Source of the DNA: Channa striata
Taxonomy: Eukaryota > Chordata > Actinopteri > Anabantiformes > Channidae
Assembly: GCA_033026295.1 (NCBI GenBank)
Contig: CM065172.1
Coordinates: 10,461,665 to 10,525,664, forward strand
DNA: 64,000 nucleotides
Reading direction: 5' to 3'
Part shown: piece after piece, positions 1-13,959 of the stretch
Numbering within the stretch: the first letter of the stretch is position 1
Layout of the letters: each line of letters begins with the position of its first letter
The notes under the pieces: model-generated
Told to the model about the DNA's origin: nothing
What the model saw: the letters and a program-made list of their open reading frames with translations, nothing else
The model's database searches: none
Translations under genes and position numbers: made by a program

Positions 1-2399
1 ATTTGCTCCCTCTCACTGTTCATTCCTGACATGGCTTTGGAATTTAATGGTCTATTTCTATTAGTGTCCTGCTTGTCTATAATTAGTTCATAAATCACAA
101 TTAAAATGGCCAATTGTGTTAATGTGATTAGAAGGAGCTACTGTTGCGAGTGAAATAAAAGCGCTGCATGCATAACACTCTTTTATCATAGTGTGAGTTG
201 ATCATTTGCAGGTCTTTGGAAGGATTTAGATCTGATAAGTGGGAAGTTGTGTGGTTCTTCCAGTACTGCCATTCTTTAACACATTGCCACAATCAACAAA
301 GGCATCCTTTCTAAACCGTCACAAATAAACACGCTCTGTCACGATATAAATGTTTTAATCCCTTTAGTGCAGAGACCAGCAGCACATGCACCGAGAACAA
401 GTGTAGTTTCATTTACTCTTGATTTGCACAGGTGGTTCTAGCATAAAATTAAAGAAGGCATCTGAAAATCAAACAACCACCTTTCATATAAAAGCTCCAA
501 TATGTGACATTTGTCCACCATTTGGTATGTGCAGAGTATGTCTTCACACACAGCATTCCGTCTGTGTCACAGGAGGCTTTATATATCACACTGATACATA
601 CTCTAAGTTATAGAGTATGTAAAATACACACTGCACATTTAAAGACCAGGAGTGAAAAGAATTATATGTCCCCCAACTGTGAAGGAGTCCTGTCAAAGAC
701 ACTCATATCAGTGAGCTCCATGTGTCTTTCTGGGCTGTTTTTCTTGGGTATAATTCTACAGATGCAATGTGCATGACAGCCATATCCACCCATACTGTCC
801 TCCAACCAAAGGGGCTTTTAGGACAGTAAATTCACACAAAAGGAGGATAGTGCTCCGTATACTCACTGGGTTACTTTTTTTCACAATGCACTTTATGTGA
901 TACCTAAAAACCTGCCTTGATAAGTATTCAGGAAAACAAATAAATAGACCAATAACTTGCCAAAGAGATAAACAGATTAGTAGACATAGATGCGTGTGTC
1001 AATAATATAAATATTGATTTAAGCATTTAAGAACTGACACACAGCAAATGGCATACTTGCTTCAGGATATTGCTTTCACCACTCTGAGCCGAGGTCTTGC
1101 CGCTGCTACAAGATAGATATGCGCCATCTGCAGCAGCTTTCAGCACGTCCCCATCACACAAGCCATCTAATAACTTGTGCCAGATAGTCAGATGCTGCAC
1201 AATATTACCTTCATCCAAAAATGTACCCCCGGGAGCAACACCCAATCAAACCCGCTTGTCTTTTGCCATCCAAATCATGTTATACTAATAATGTTACACA
1301 CTCAAACAGGCTTACAGGATTACAACCTTCTCTGGAACCTAGAATCTGTGCTAAAAACAAACACGAAAATCTTCTTCTGCAAGAAGATTATTTCAGTGTG
1401 TATGTATGAATACATGTGAGACACTGCGATCACAAGCATTCCAGCACACCAGATCTCGTTATAATTTATTTTAAAAGCCCATCTGAAACCATATCCTCCA
1501 CACTGAGGAAAATGTTTAAATGCAGATTCGGTGGAAGAAATATGATGCATTAAGCGGTTTGTGCCTCCTGTGAATATACAAAGCTGATCTGAATAATGTC
1601 CAGTTATCCAGAGGAGGCAGCTGGATAGTTACTATAGATAATGCAAAGGGCAATCATTTAGTAGTTTTAATGCGTTTCGTTCTTTACCCCCATTCTTAAT
1701 TACAGATAACAGCAGTGCTTGTTTAGCTGATTCTAAAAGCCTCAGGGGGAAAGGACACTATTGCCTGCTGGGAAAGTGAGAGTCATTTGTTCTAATTTAT
1801 TATTTATCTATTGGAGGAGGCTGAGTTATCAGAAAAAAAAGCTAAATTGAAAGACACCCAAGCATGCCCAGGCCAAGTCAGCAAAAAATGCAGAAGAATA
1901 TGCAGCTCTGATGAGGCTTTCATAGAAAGAAGAAAATGTATGAGGAAGGAGAGCTGTGCATGTGAGCGACTGTCGGAAACACACGGTGGGAAAGCTCGAT
2001 GCAGAGTTTGCACCTTGAACACCGCAGGCATCACACACTTTGTTAATTACAGCGATATCTACATAAATCATCGTTGCTTTGGTAGGTATTGTTACATTAG
2101 TCCATTCTGAGTTGTTCAGGACCTGTTCAAATTGTGCATATGCATATAAAAGACTCAATTGGTGGTTAGAAATTCATGTAAACTGCTTTTATTGTGATTT
2201 AAAAATGGACTTTCATCTTTTCAAAATGTTCCATTCTAAGCTATCCAGGTATGACCATCTTCACCCTGATCATACAGGGTTCATGTTGTGTCTAAACCCT
2301 GAACTTATCTAATATGTATTACGTGTTACCAGTCTGGTTTTAGAAGTAATCAAAAAAAAATTAAACAGCACTTGTGAATAAGAAAAATCAATCAGCTAA

Positions 2400-3075
2400 A
2401 AATTAAAACCTTAAGTTTTACTTATGCTTGGTCTCACTGATCCATTTGACACTGTTGCTCGTTATATTCTAATTAAGAGACTCTGTTGGTCTATCAGGTT
2501 ATTCTCTCAATATGTTTAATTCAAGTGAAGTTTTTGTATTTCTATTGGCTGTTTGAAGGTCTTGACACACGAAGACCGTCGGCCTTACCGACTGCCGCTA
2601 ATAATGCAGAATAATAAGGATATAAAGTAGATCATTCACATGCTTATACAAAGCTTATGGGATTAATTTTAATTCCGTAAGCAAGCTGCTAAAGTGGGCT
2701 CACGGTACCAAGAGCTGGATGTCTGGACAGGCAAAAACAGAGACAGTTTTTTCAAATTTAGATTTAGAGTTTAAAATTCTGTCAAAACAGACTTTTGATT
2801 CATTTTTGATGCTGAGCTCCAAAACTTTTAGCAAACTATAAAACTGATTCCTGCATTCTTCTCTGGCAGACTGGACTAATCTAATCCTCTTTTTGCTGGA
2901 ATATCAAAAGAGAAAATGTCAAAGCTGCAGCTAATTCAGAAACAAACATGTAAATATGATATCATATATTATGCCAGTTTCCTAAATGTCTTCATTGGCT
3001 TCCAGAAAATTACCTTCAAAATTCTACTGCTGGCGCATAAACACTTAAAAATCTCCAATTTACTAAACATTGTTA
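2400..3075 (+). mobile_element. Decayed non-LTR retrotransposon (LINE) reverse-transcriptase fragment
   Basis: Three stretches in changing plus-strand frames match the order of a LINE reverse transcriptase. Around 2427-2490 the translation reads LTDPFDTVARYILIKRL, a mutated form of the catalytic-region motif (AFDTVDH-like). Around 2871-2940 it reads FAGISKEKMSKLQLIQ, the C-terminal RT signature (LLAGLPK..LQLIQN). Around 2990-3060 it gives LHWLP and then ITFKILLLAHKHLK after a frame change. Stops, frameshifts and an internal shortening (about 410 bp between the first two motifs, less than in intact elements) show it is dead. The family is of L2/CR1/Rex1 general type; I cannot say which. Confidence 0.85.
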
Positions 3076-6000
3076 TTTTTGCATGAAACCAGCTCATCCA
3101 GTCAGAATGAAGAAGTAAAATGCTGGGTATCGTCAAACGCATTGTGTCTATTTGCCTGTGGTACGGCTGGAAGCTTCTGCCTGTGGCCCTCGCTAGACAC
3201 CTTCAATGAAATTTGAATTCATTGTTCGCCCACGGTTTCAGAAATCAATTTGAGCACATTTTTATGCAAATCCAATCTACTGTCCAGGCACGTCTTTTGA
3301 ATATGCCTCAATGAAATTAGAGAGGGTTCAGACAGTGGCACTGAGGACTGTGGGCAGAGGCAAAGTGCCGTTATCTATCACCTGGGCGGTGTTGTATTCA
3401 CCTTGTGTGCCTCAGCTTGGTGGGCAGGCTCAGGAGGCCTCATGGGAGGCAAAAGCCTAATCCCATCTGCTCAGCAGTTTAGCCAGGAGCAGCTCTACGC
3501 TGTCTCCGTTTTCAGTCTGTGATCACTGCCCAAGATCAAAGACACAACGGGTTTTACTCTACGTTAGGCAAATCACCAAGAATTCTTCCGAAGCAAAGTA
3601 AAGAGAGAAGGTGGCAAAAAAGTGAAAACAAGAGCTCGGGGCACTTGTTTATAAGTGCTCAATTTTCTGATTTAGAGCGTGCAATTTGGGTCCTCTGCTT
3701 TTTCCTTTTGCCTTAAGTGTTATTTTCGTGTCATATTTGGAAGGAAGAAGCTTGACAGACAAATATGCCCATGGGATCAAGAACTTTAAATGTTTCTGAG
3801 ATTATGACTATGCGTCAGAAATGTGTTCTGGGAATCAAACTGTTGCAATGCTGGAAATATTAGAAGCACATGTTATTGCATTTACACTGTCTGTAAATTG
3901 ATTTCACAAGCTACAACTGTTGAATTGTTTCGGGGTTTTTTTTTTTTTTTACAGATTGCTCTATGTGTCGCCCGTTGACCTTGGAAACTTGTGACTGAAA
4001 AGAATCTGTTTCAGTCTGTACACGGACTTAGATGTGTCGTATGATTGGATGAGCAGGGCAAGCGGCATATGGGGTTTTCAATTAGATTCTCCATCCTCTG
4101 TAAAGGCAATTCTGTGGATGGATGAAGAATAGAATTCAAATTATGGGGTTTTTGAATCAATGTTTTGTAGTTCGTCTTAGTTTAACGAAGGTTTTCAACC
4201 ATCACCCTTAAATTATGCAATTGGAAGTGCTGTTGAAGTGTAATGTAACTTGAGAAGTACTTTGTTTTTCATCTCACCTTTACCTTTTCCTATTTTTTGA
4301 TATATAAGTTGAAGTACTTATTTTCTGTGCAGTCCTGAGTGGCTACAGCACAGACTCATTTGGTGTGTCAATACTCAGGTTGTTTTGGAGAAGAACTCAA
4401 TCTATCCAATATTGAAAAATAAAATGAAATTAATTTAGGGCAATTATAACCCAAAGTTCAAGTTTTGCACTGGGTGTTGTTATCTCAAGGCTTCCACAAG
4501 ATTCAATAAGCTTCTCCCACAGCTGCATTACACAGATAAATTGTCAAAACTCCAGAAACGGAGAGGGCTGGCTTCAATTCACGCTTCGACACAACAAGTT
4601 AATTATTACAAAGATAATACACTCCTTAATTATTTTTCTTTATGTGACAGTGAAAAAGTGATTATTGTAGAACTAAACACCGCTGAGCCATGATTGTTAG
4701 GTTCACTCTGTATTTATTGATTCCTTTTAACCTCACTCAAGAGAAAATAATCCACAGGGATAAGTTGGCTTTGATGACAGCACAATTTCTTTTCAACTAC
4801 AGCATTAAGCCAGAACGAACTGTTCTTTCAGTCTCATCCTGCTGACTTTCCTCAGCTATGTTTACCAAAGCGCTAAATGTCAACAATACGACACCACCAA
4901 AATGGAGTGAAGTGAATAATTTTGATTAAAACAGACACAGAGATAAAGATATTGCAAAGGAGGCGAAAGGAGCAGGGTCATGCCAGTATTCTCAACACCG
5001 CTGTGAAACAGTTGTTGTAGTTTGGTCAAATCCAACTCGCTTATCACCACAGTAGAGAGACACAGCTTGTGTAGACAAATATGAAATCACTGCAACGCAA
5101 ATGGCACAATTCATATTAATGAAGACTCACACATTTTTTCATATTAAATTTGAACACAGGCCTGAAAAGTCTATGTTTATAGTCATCATAATTTACATTT
5201 CCCATTATATTGTTATTATAAAAGTAAGCAGAAAGAAGCTATAGAGAGACACTATCCCACACACTTCCCCACTCCAGAACTTAGCTGAGAGTCATTAAGC
5301 GTCTGACAGAAACAAAACAATTCAGTGAAAGCTGTCTGTACATCTGTTGGCACTGGGCATTACAAATATGAATTGCTAAAAGCTAATTGGGAACACTTCT
5401 AAACAAAATGTAAAGAAATATCTGCAAGAAAATGTTATGGGTTCTAGTTGCAGCTGTCACAATATTAGTACAGTGTTTTAGTCAAAGGGTTTGTTAACTT
5501 CTAAGTGTTCTTTTCACAAGCAGGCATTGCAAAGCGGGGTGTTTTATGATAGGCACTCTTCAATGTTTGGACCAACAAAATGTTCTGTATGAAACATGAC
5601 TCCCACTGTGCAGAGGCAAGAAAAGAGCACAGAGCGCTCGTAATGAGTCATCTTACTAATAATGCAGATTTCAAACTTGACGATGACATACAGTACACAC
5701 AACACTCCGCACCAACTCCTGCTGGCATTACTTTGATTTACTATCTAACCCTGACACCAGCTGCTGTTACCTAGGAGACGGCACTTTGGACAGTTTGGTA
5801 CGTATTCAAAGTTCGGTGGTAGACAAAATCTTTGGGCAAGTTCATGACTTGAAGGTTAAAGAGACATCGTTGCCTTCATCTGCTGACACATAAATTACAT
5901 ATGGGACGATGCTTTTTCACTTTTACACCCTCATTCCAAAACTAAGGGCAAAGCCTCTGACCTTAGTAGATTCCTGGTTCAGCAGGACAATATGTTGGAA

Positions 6001-8534
6001 ACTGTGGAAACCCGGAGCAAAAACACAGAGCAAGATGGACCGACGTGAGCAAGCTTTGGCTATTACCTCTCTGCCTACACCTCCTGTTTATACCATCAAA
6101 AGCATCTTCTGATGGCCTGTTTCCATGGTAATGCACTGCCTCATGTGCAAACACACATCTAAAGCTGCAGTATGATCGACTGTGGTCTCCACTTACACCG
6201 CATCAATATATGAGTGTGTTAGGAGAGTTCAGGTGCACTCCGTTCGACTGGGCCTCAGTGAATTCAAACCACACCCACCCTGCTGTGTGATGCAGTGCAC
6301 CCGTAACCTGCTTGGCCATGTGATAGAAGCCATTCTGCACATGACAAGTGACATCAACAAAGCTATTGGAAGAAGCACGCTACAACTAAATCTTCTAAAG
6401 GTAAACCACAACATATTCTAGGGGGCTCCTGGTGAACTGGCACAAGCAAAAATAAAAATAAAAAGATATGCACTCATAACTTTAGATAAGAATTCCTTTC
6501 TTCTATGCAAAGCCAAGGAAATGAAAACATTTTGCCAAAACAGCGTTTAAACATGGCTGTCTGTGACAGCACCTGTCAGACAAGCCAGGTTGCCTAGCAA
6601 CCTGGGTATGACTTGGCCAGTTATGCAAATACTTCTATTCAACGCCCAAAAGCATAAGTTATTGAATTGACTGAATGTCCCTTGAGTGCCATTTTCTGGG
6701 TCATTACACAACAATAAATGCATTGTTAGACAGTCTGAGAGTCCTGGGGTATAAAAGCATACAGCATATTACTCCAACCCTACCAAATGCATTCATAGGC
6801 CGAAAGAAATATAAAGGATGTGCCTGAGAAGGGCACTGATATGAATCTTTATGAATAGGTAAAAGCCATGTCCACTACAATGGATAAACTAAATCTGGTT
6901 ATTAGCTTTACTTATTACATTTTGCTTTAATGGGTAACAATGTACAGTCTAATCAAGGCCCCGTGTCTCTTTGCAGACAGGGCCACGGTGAGTCTGCAAC
7001 CATTCGACGCTGCCAGATCACGCTGAAGAAATGATCATAGCAAAACCACAGAGCCCGTTGAGGAGCCGGTGTCCCAGGAGAGGTACGGCAGGTTCTGTGG
7101 TCCGAGCTACTTACTAATCTACGATCTGAAAACATCTTGTTCAAGGTTAAATGTCTTTACTTTGCAGTTTGCTCAAATCTGACCTCAAGCTTGTGTTTAA
7201 CCTTGAAGGATGAACATCACACATTTATCTTGTGCTGTCCCAGGGGATCATGAAGGACGTTCGTCATTGCTTTAGCTGAGTTCGGAGAACAGCATGGAGG
7301 ACTTGTATTCACATAATTTCTAAAGCTGCACTGTGGATCACTGTCAGCAGTAATAAAGGCGTGCATAGTCATTAGCGCTCGCCCTAAACTGCACCTCCCA
7401 GCTCAAAAGTCCAGTCATTTCCAGTTTTATCCTAACCCATAATAAACCTTTACATGTCAGAAGAGAGGATTTTTGTTCCTGTATAGATGGACGTTCTCAT
7501 TTTAAGGATGGTATAATAGTAATAACAATAAATAGACCACTGCAAAAAACTGGTTGGATTTAAATGATGTTAGGGGTAAAAAAATAATTCTAAAGCTTTG
7601 AGAGTTTCCAGGCGCACAGTGGCCTCACTTATGATTTGGACAGTGTTCAACAACCACTGGAGTTGACAGACACGCCAAACTGAGCAATAAGGTAGAAAGG
7701 GCCTAGTTAGGAGGGTGATGAAAAATCCACCAACAGAGTTTCAAAAACTCCTCCTCAAAGATGAGAGAGACAGACAGATGGACAATATCAGCAGCACTCC
7801 ATCAGTCAGGTCTTTATGGTAAACATGACAGCCAGTGAGGTTTAGGAGGAAAGTAAAGACAAAATGTCCCACTTTTTCTTGTAATAAAACTCCAAACACT
7901 GTGTCTGGGAAACACAGGGCATCGCTTTGTTAAAACCATGGTGGCAGCTTGGTGCAGTATGAGGTTTCTGAGCAGTAAGGACATGGACACAGACTGAGAG
8001 AAAAGGATTCATGTCTAATGTCTGATTAGCCCAGCCAAAGTCCAGACCCAACATCTGCGGAGGCACATGAGGACGGCTGTACATGGATGTATCCCAAACA
8101 ATCTGGAGCAGCTTGTGGGAATCTGCCAGGAATAATGAGATAAATCGTCCAAGTCCAAGTGTTTAATGCTTGTGGAGACTTATTTTAAAAAAACTGTAAT
8201 TGTTGAAGCTTCTATATAGTCATGAATTAAGAGTCTTTTTTAGTCTGAATACTTTTGTAACAGATTTCAGTTCAGTTTGCCATGTGTGCAAAAAGTGAAT
8301 GTGGACCTTTGATGTAGCTTTATATTTCATTAATGCAGCTCCTTGGTATTTAAATGGAGCAAATAATAATTATGGAAAGATAATTATTTCTGAACTATAA
8401 TACTGCAATTGAGAAAGCTCTGTAAATATCTTTGTGTGTGCTAATCCACCAAATGCTCTATAAGAATATATGATTGATAATTTCTGACTTTTACAACAAA
8501 TGATAACTTTATCACAGTGTAAACAATTTTAATT

Positions 8535-8725
8535 GGTCATTTAGCAGACACTTTTATCCCAAGCAACATAAAAATAAGAAACACATATGATGGGAAACTT
8601 GTGCTTCGGTGTCTTGCCCAAGGACACTTTGTGACACAGACCAGAGGAGCCAGGGATCAAACCACTGTCCTCGCAAAAGGTGAACAACTGGCTTCATCTC
8701 CTGAGCCACAGGTTGTCCAACATAC
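8535..8725 (-). mobile_element. tRNA-derived SINE, copy 1
   Basis: On the minus strand an A-box-like segment (TGGCTCAGGAGATG, near 8697-8710) is followed by a B-box-like GGTTTGATCCC (8663-8653). Next come the conserved fish-SINE body GTGTCCTTGGGCAAGACA and a 3' end resembling the common teleost tail GGATAAAAGTGTCTGCTAAA (about 8540-8560). It shares the same body with the copy at 45.5-45.7 kb. It lies in kazn intron 2 in the same orientation as the gene. The exact ends are approximate. Confidence 0.8.
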
Positions 8726-10380
8726 TTTCTTTTATAATTTTTCTCCTACTGACTCATCACAATTTCCATACCATTACTTCTTCACTGTGACAGAGAGCTC
8801 CTCTCACTGCAGGTAACATTCAGAAGTGTATCCCTATAATGAAATGGTTTTCAATTTATTCCTTACAAGATAAGCCGTCATTTTCAATCTGCTCAACATA
8901 CAAGTCGACTAGCTACAGGAGTAATATTATGCATCTCATATGACGATTCAGTTTTTGGTGGCACATAAATATCTGATTGCAAAAAGCAGATAAAGGGCAG
9001 GCGACGTAATTGTATACATTCCTTCTGGACGGTATCTCCTGAATGCGTGAGATATCTCTAGGCATTTGAATAAAGTGGCAGTGCACCGAACATTGGCCTT
9101 TTGTTTTTTTGTTAAGTTTATCTGTCAGTTGAATTTGAAAGTTTTATTTAGATGAAGCACTTTGCTAATCGTGACGACTCAGACGTGACTTTGAAGACTT
9201 TGTGTATGTGATGATGAATATAACAATAGTTATCGGGGAAACTAAAAGCAATTTCTTTATTCGACCTAAAAATGGCCCCAAAAAATTTCTAGATGGTCTT
9301 GTTAAATGACCAAAAATGGTTTTACCCTGCCGACGTGCCTTTGTCTGGCTGTCAGTAGGACCAGGCGCCACTTGACCCCCAAAACTAAAAACCTTAAAAT
9401 GACACTTAAAAAATGTCCGTAACCTCAAGCTTTATGCCTTTGATGTGTAAAAATCTTTTTTTTTTATTCAAACAAAACACTTAAGCCGTTAACTTGATTA
9501 AGCCAATTCTAGTATTTTGAAAATACTTAAGTAAAAGAGTAAAAGCCGTGAAACTCTCCAGCTATTTCCAACAGTAGATGAAGACAAAACTTGCTTTGAA
9601 GCAAATTGCCCAATTTCCATTCTCATTTGTCACACTCTGGGATTGAGCTGGGCCACAATAAGCCATCTCCATAATAGCAAGCGTAACTGGCTGGCCCTCA
9701 TTTGAGACTGGGCCTGTTTGACAGGCCTGGTGGAGTCAGAGGAAGGGTTGAGAGGGCAGATGGGACCAAAGCGATGTATTATGCATGGATAAAAACCGTG
9801 CTCTGGAGGGCCAGCTGAGGCCCCAGTTGGAGAGAGACAGACTGACCCAGCCAGACCCATCACACGCTCACGTCTCTACAGCGCCTCTCCTCAGTCCTCC
9901 GAGACCGTGGCAGCCCACGCGCTCCCATGACCTTTGGCAGAGGTCCAGCACCATCGGCTAATTTATGTGGAAATCTGTATTTTTCTGATAAGTAATTTTG
10001 ATATTTCCGTTGCAGATTTGGGATTCAACACAACCGGCCCAACTACCTGATGTACTCTTGCTTTATAAGCTGTAACAATAATAGTTTTGGAGCCATGTCG
10101 GGCCAGTGGGACAAGACACCAACAGTCTGTCCAAACAACTTGGGAAGAAAATACAATTGTGTGCAAAATTTGCTGATTTATGGATCATAAAAATGTAAAA
10201 CAACCTCTGCAAAAAGACAATGTTAAAGTATTATTGCTTCCTATTTCATGAACTTTAAAAACACGCGGAGACAATGAACAGTAATTACAGCACATCCAAA
10301 CACCCTTCAGAAACTGGCCATTCTCTTAAAGTACAAAAACTGTCACCTGTGATATCTGCAGACATCAGGCCATTTGCAGA

Positions 10381-10445
10381 AAAAAATAAAATAAAATAAA
10401 ATGCAGTGTTTATGTAACTGCTTCGATCTTGGTGTGTGTGTGTGA
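10381..10445 (+). repeat. A-rich and GT simple sequence
   Basis: An A-rich stretch with AAAAT units (10381-10402) is followed by a short GT run (about 10432-10444). Both are simple sequences in kazn intron 2. Confidence 0.6.
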
Positions 10446-13308
10446 GTGACAGACGTGTCTGCAGCTCTTCGCTGATGATTAGAGCGGAGTGGAGGTCGCA
10501 GGAAACAAGATTCATCTTATTTATCAGAGTCTCCACTCAGTCAATGTCAAAGTCACCTTTACTGGCCTGCAAACTGCGTCCACGTCCCCCCGTGCCTAAA
10601 CTCTCTCTGTCTGCCCCCACCCCACTGCCTTCCCCCCGATGAGTGACAGCTCAGCTAATGTAGTCACAGCCGGGTACAGCACAAGGAATTAGGAGCTAGA
10701 GGAAGGGTCGGTGGCAAAGCTCAGCAGCCAATCTCCTCCCAGCTTGACTGCAGGATACACACCAGATGGGCCTTTGGAGAAAGGAGCTCCACAGTGAGCT
10801 GTCTCCGACAAGACAATGGAGCTGTGCAGTTTTAATGGTAGGTCATGATGGTGAAGAGGAGGCTTTCTCTGCAGTAACATGCCAGAGATCAGTGCTTGTC
10901 AAAGGTATTTGTGTTTCAGCTGGCACAGTTCCGTACATTCTCCCGTCTTTTTGAGCAGGGAACAGCACAAACATTTTCCCCCTGAGATTAATAATGTCCC
11001 AAATTGTGAATTGAATTAACTTGCTAATGAAGTTATTGTGTTTCACAGCTGGAACTGTGTCCAGATTTCAGTGATTGCAGAACTGCAGGGAACAAGTCAA
11101 GGTAGAAGTGAAACAAATTTGAGCTGAACCAGTTTAATTTTAGCCATAATAGCTGGGAAAAGTATGTTGTCAAATGTTTATTACTGAACAACCCACACAG
11201 TGCAAAGTACGTGGTTGTAAAGCGATTTAGGAGCATTACAAATCACAAACTATCAAAGTATAAACGTCATCCATGTATGTGTTGTGGCATTTTTACGATT
11301 ATTTAGACATCTTAATGTTTTCTCTTCCTGTTGTCCCCATTTTAGACACAGTACAAAACTGAACCATGTCGGACCAAACTTCTGATTCCTTTTCTGCCTG
11401 CGTTACATTTCATTTTGGAATTGTGTTTAGTGTTGAGCAGAGCTTGTGTTCTGTGGAAATGGAACCAGACGGCTCTTCTAACTTATGCCATGACTGAAAT
11501 GAAGTATGCTGAAAAAATGATAAGCATCCTTGAGTAAATACTGATGTGTTATTTTATAGTTTAGGAGATAAAATAATAAAGCAAAAGCAGTTTCCACATT
11601 TCTCGTTTCCTGTAAATATACAGTATTTCCTTTGAGCATTTAACGTGTGTACGCCGTACGGAGCTGAGTGGCCTTCTTCCGTTTGTTTGAGAATAAACAT
11701 TCTCTCAGATTGAAGTTTATGACCATTCAACATCTGTCACATTGTAGCTCAGCACAAACAAATTTGGATGTGTGTGAGAGAATAGAGATCACACTTAACC
11801 AAATTAGCACAAGCATATGTGTATTAAATCACAAACAGCTCAATTACACTCTTGACATTGCCTCTTCAGCTGGCTGCATCCTCCCACCACTAATTGGGGC
11901 TCATACGCATCCAGCCTCTCATCTCCTCCTCTTTCTGCTCCTTCCTAAAAGGAGGCCACGTGAAATCATGAGCGAGAACAACATGGAAACATGAGGGATT
12001 CATAAAGCAGAGACTGCCCAGCGTTACGTCTCTGTCATCTCGATTTCACCAATTAACAGCGGATGTCAGCGCTCAAACACCAACTCTCAAACTTCACAGC
12101 TGCTTTCTTGGTTGATTACTGCCCCAGTAAATTCTTTTCTCTGGGATCATCTTACGAAAAAGCCAAACTTGGAGAAACATCCAGCGCAGGGAGGCGTGGG
12201 GGGGTGAGGGAGCAGGAAGACATAAATTAGGCAGAATAGTTTTCTAACACTATGTAATATTCAGTAGTTCTGTCATCGCGCTGAAGAAATTTAAGTGGCA
12301 AGAGACTAATGGAGGAAACGTAACCTTGTTGTTGCTCCACTATTATGCACAGTCAATATTTTCATTTCATCTGAGGCCCCTTTGCTGGAGCAGCTCAGAA
12401 ATAGCATTCTGTGTCTTCACAAACAATTTGCACTGGTACAAAATGAAGCGTGAAGTCTACTCCCACGTTACAAGTCCGCCAGGTATCAGCACAAGCTAGG
12501 CTTGGCTTTGTTGTGTTTTTAGAAGCTTAAACGTCTTTTTTTTAACTCCATGTCATTTTTTTTCCTCCAGCATCACATAATACAGCAGCTCGAATAAATG
12601 TGTTGTATAAGTTCTTCATAGTCGCGTTGCATTGCACAAAGGTCCGCGAACGATTCTTATCTAACTAAATGTCCATCAAATATTGTTTTCATTTACATAG
12701 AAATGAAGAATTTAGCCTATTGAATGTCATAGAAAACACAATGTTACAGAAAGTAATACTAGAAATGGCCATGAGTATTTTTTTTTTATAAAAGTCTCAA
12801 ACACAAAGCATCTAATACTGATAAGAAAACTGGAAAGTGGCAAATTCATTTTTGAAGAGCTGGAATAAGCAAACCAATCATCCAAAATACTGTTGATTAA
12901 TTTTCTCTTGATTAAATCAACTTACTCAGAATCATTTTTATAAACTAGAGTCAATTCCCTGCATACGTAAACATACCTGACCTATAAAGCTGATTTTAAC
13001 CCTTTTTTAAAAACACTATATGAATATGCCAAACCGCACTATTCAAATGGTACAAGATGAATTCGAAATATGAGATGCTAGAGGGTGTTTATTTCGTGTT
13101 ACAGCAATTCAGCACCACCTTTCAGTGCAACATTTTGGAATTTTTACTGTTATTTTATTAGAGCTGCTCTGTGATCAGGCTGAATTACCGGCCCAGATCC
13201 AGAAGGAGTCAGATCTGAACTCTCCAACCTGAATTCATCAGCTACATTATCACCTCCTTTCATTGCTCTGTCTTCCCATGAGCTAATAAATGCTGTTGTT
13301 CCTTGTAC

Positions 13309-13466
13309 CTGAGCATCCACTAGGAGGTGCCTCATCAGGGTCATGGACTTCTGCAGAGTCTCCTTCTCTGGGGGAACAAAAACATGCTCCTCCTGCTCCA
13401 GGGACTTGGGTTCAGTCACCATGAAGTTTGCAATCTGGTCATTCAGGCTGTTCAGAGACTGCACCG
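13309..13466 (-). CDS. kazn: Kazrin-like, coding exon 2 (coiled-coil start)
   Basis: This is a 158-nt internal exon. The acceptor is a pyrimidine-rich run ending TTCTAG before 13466, and the donor is GCTCAG/GTACAAGG at 13309/13308. It enters in phase 1 (two bases, CG, complete a codon) and leaves in phase 0. The 52 complete codons begin VQSLNSLNDQIANFM, pass through VFVPPEKETLQKSM and end MRHLLVDAQ, with leucine spacing suited to a coiled coil. Kazrin is a cytosolic coiled-coil/SAM scaffold of desmosomes, cytoskeleton and endosomes. The identification rests on the position immediately downstream of prdm2 in the same orientation, as KAZN is in human, and on a sequence type that would lead into the known kazrin coiled coil. 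I could not align it. The open frame continues to about 13150, but past the donor it is intronic. The upstream partner is the exon at 30260-30335, whose phase fits. Confidence 0.65.
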
Positions 13467-13940
13467 CTAGAAGGAGACACAGAAAGAAGCGTCATCACAA
13501 ACGGGCTGTGAATGTGGAGACCATTTGTGCTTTCTCTTGGACAAAACCCAGCCAAACTGCACCTTGGGGGAAAAGGATGGTATCATGAAAACCAATTAAA
13601 AGTCTCACATATACGGGTTTTAATTTCAGTCCCTATCAGAGGGCAGGCAGGCTTAAGCGGATCATAAAACACACACACAAATATTTCTTCTTCCTTCCTT
13701 CTTACTGAGCAGGATAACACGGTGGAAGAACGGTTTCCTACTGTCACACTGTCACTGACTTTCTTTGTTAACGCCCTCTCTGGTCCAGAATGTTCCATGT
13801 CGGCGTGAGAGTCATCCTGTTTTTGTTTCCTTGTTCTTGCCCCTGTTCGTGCGGCCCTGGCAAAACTCTCCTTTCAGGTTTCCTCTCCAGCTCGGCTCCC
13901 ACATTAAAAACTCTCCTGCCCTGCTGCATTTCCTCCTCCT

Positions 13941-13959
13941 CACACACACACACACACAC
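13941..13959 (+). repeat. (CA)n microsatellite
   Basis: A 19-bp uninterrupted CA run follows a CTCCTCCT stretch, in kazn intron 1 about 475 bp upstream of exon 2. Confidence 0.9.

Larger units (their letters stand above)
1..13308 (-). other. kazn: kazn intron 2 (partial), no coding exon seen
   Basis: This stretch follows the donor of kazn exon 2 and runs off the window. I looked on the minus strand for the next kazrin coiled-coil exon and found nothing convincing. It is AT-rich non-coding DNA with short chance ORFs. The recognisable items are a decayed LINE reverse-transcriptase fragment at about 2.4-3.1 kb and a tRNA-derived SINE at about 8.5-8.7 kb. Assignment as intron is inferred from the exon to its right. 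Confidence 0.55.

Noticed and set aside
13150..13308. Extension of the kazn exon 2 reading frame to a later stop
   Set aside because: It runs past a good donor (CAG/GTACAAGG) into sequence without coding character; treated as intron.
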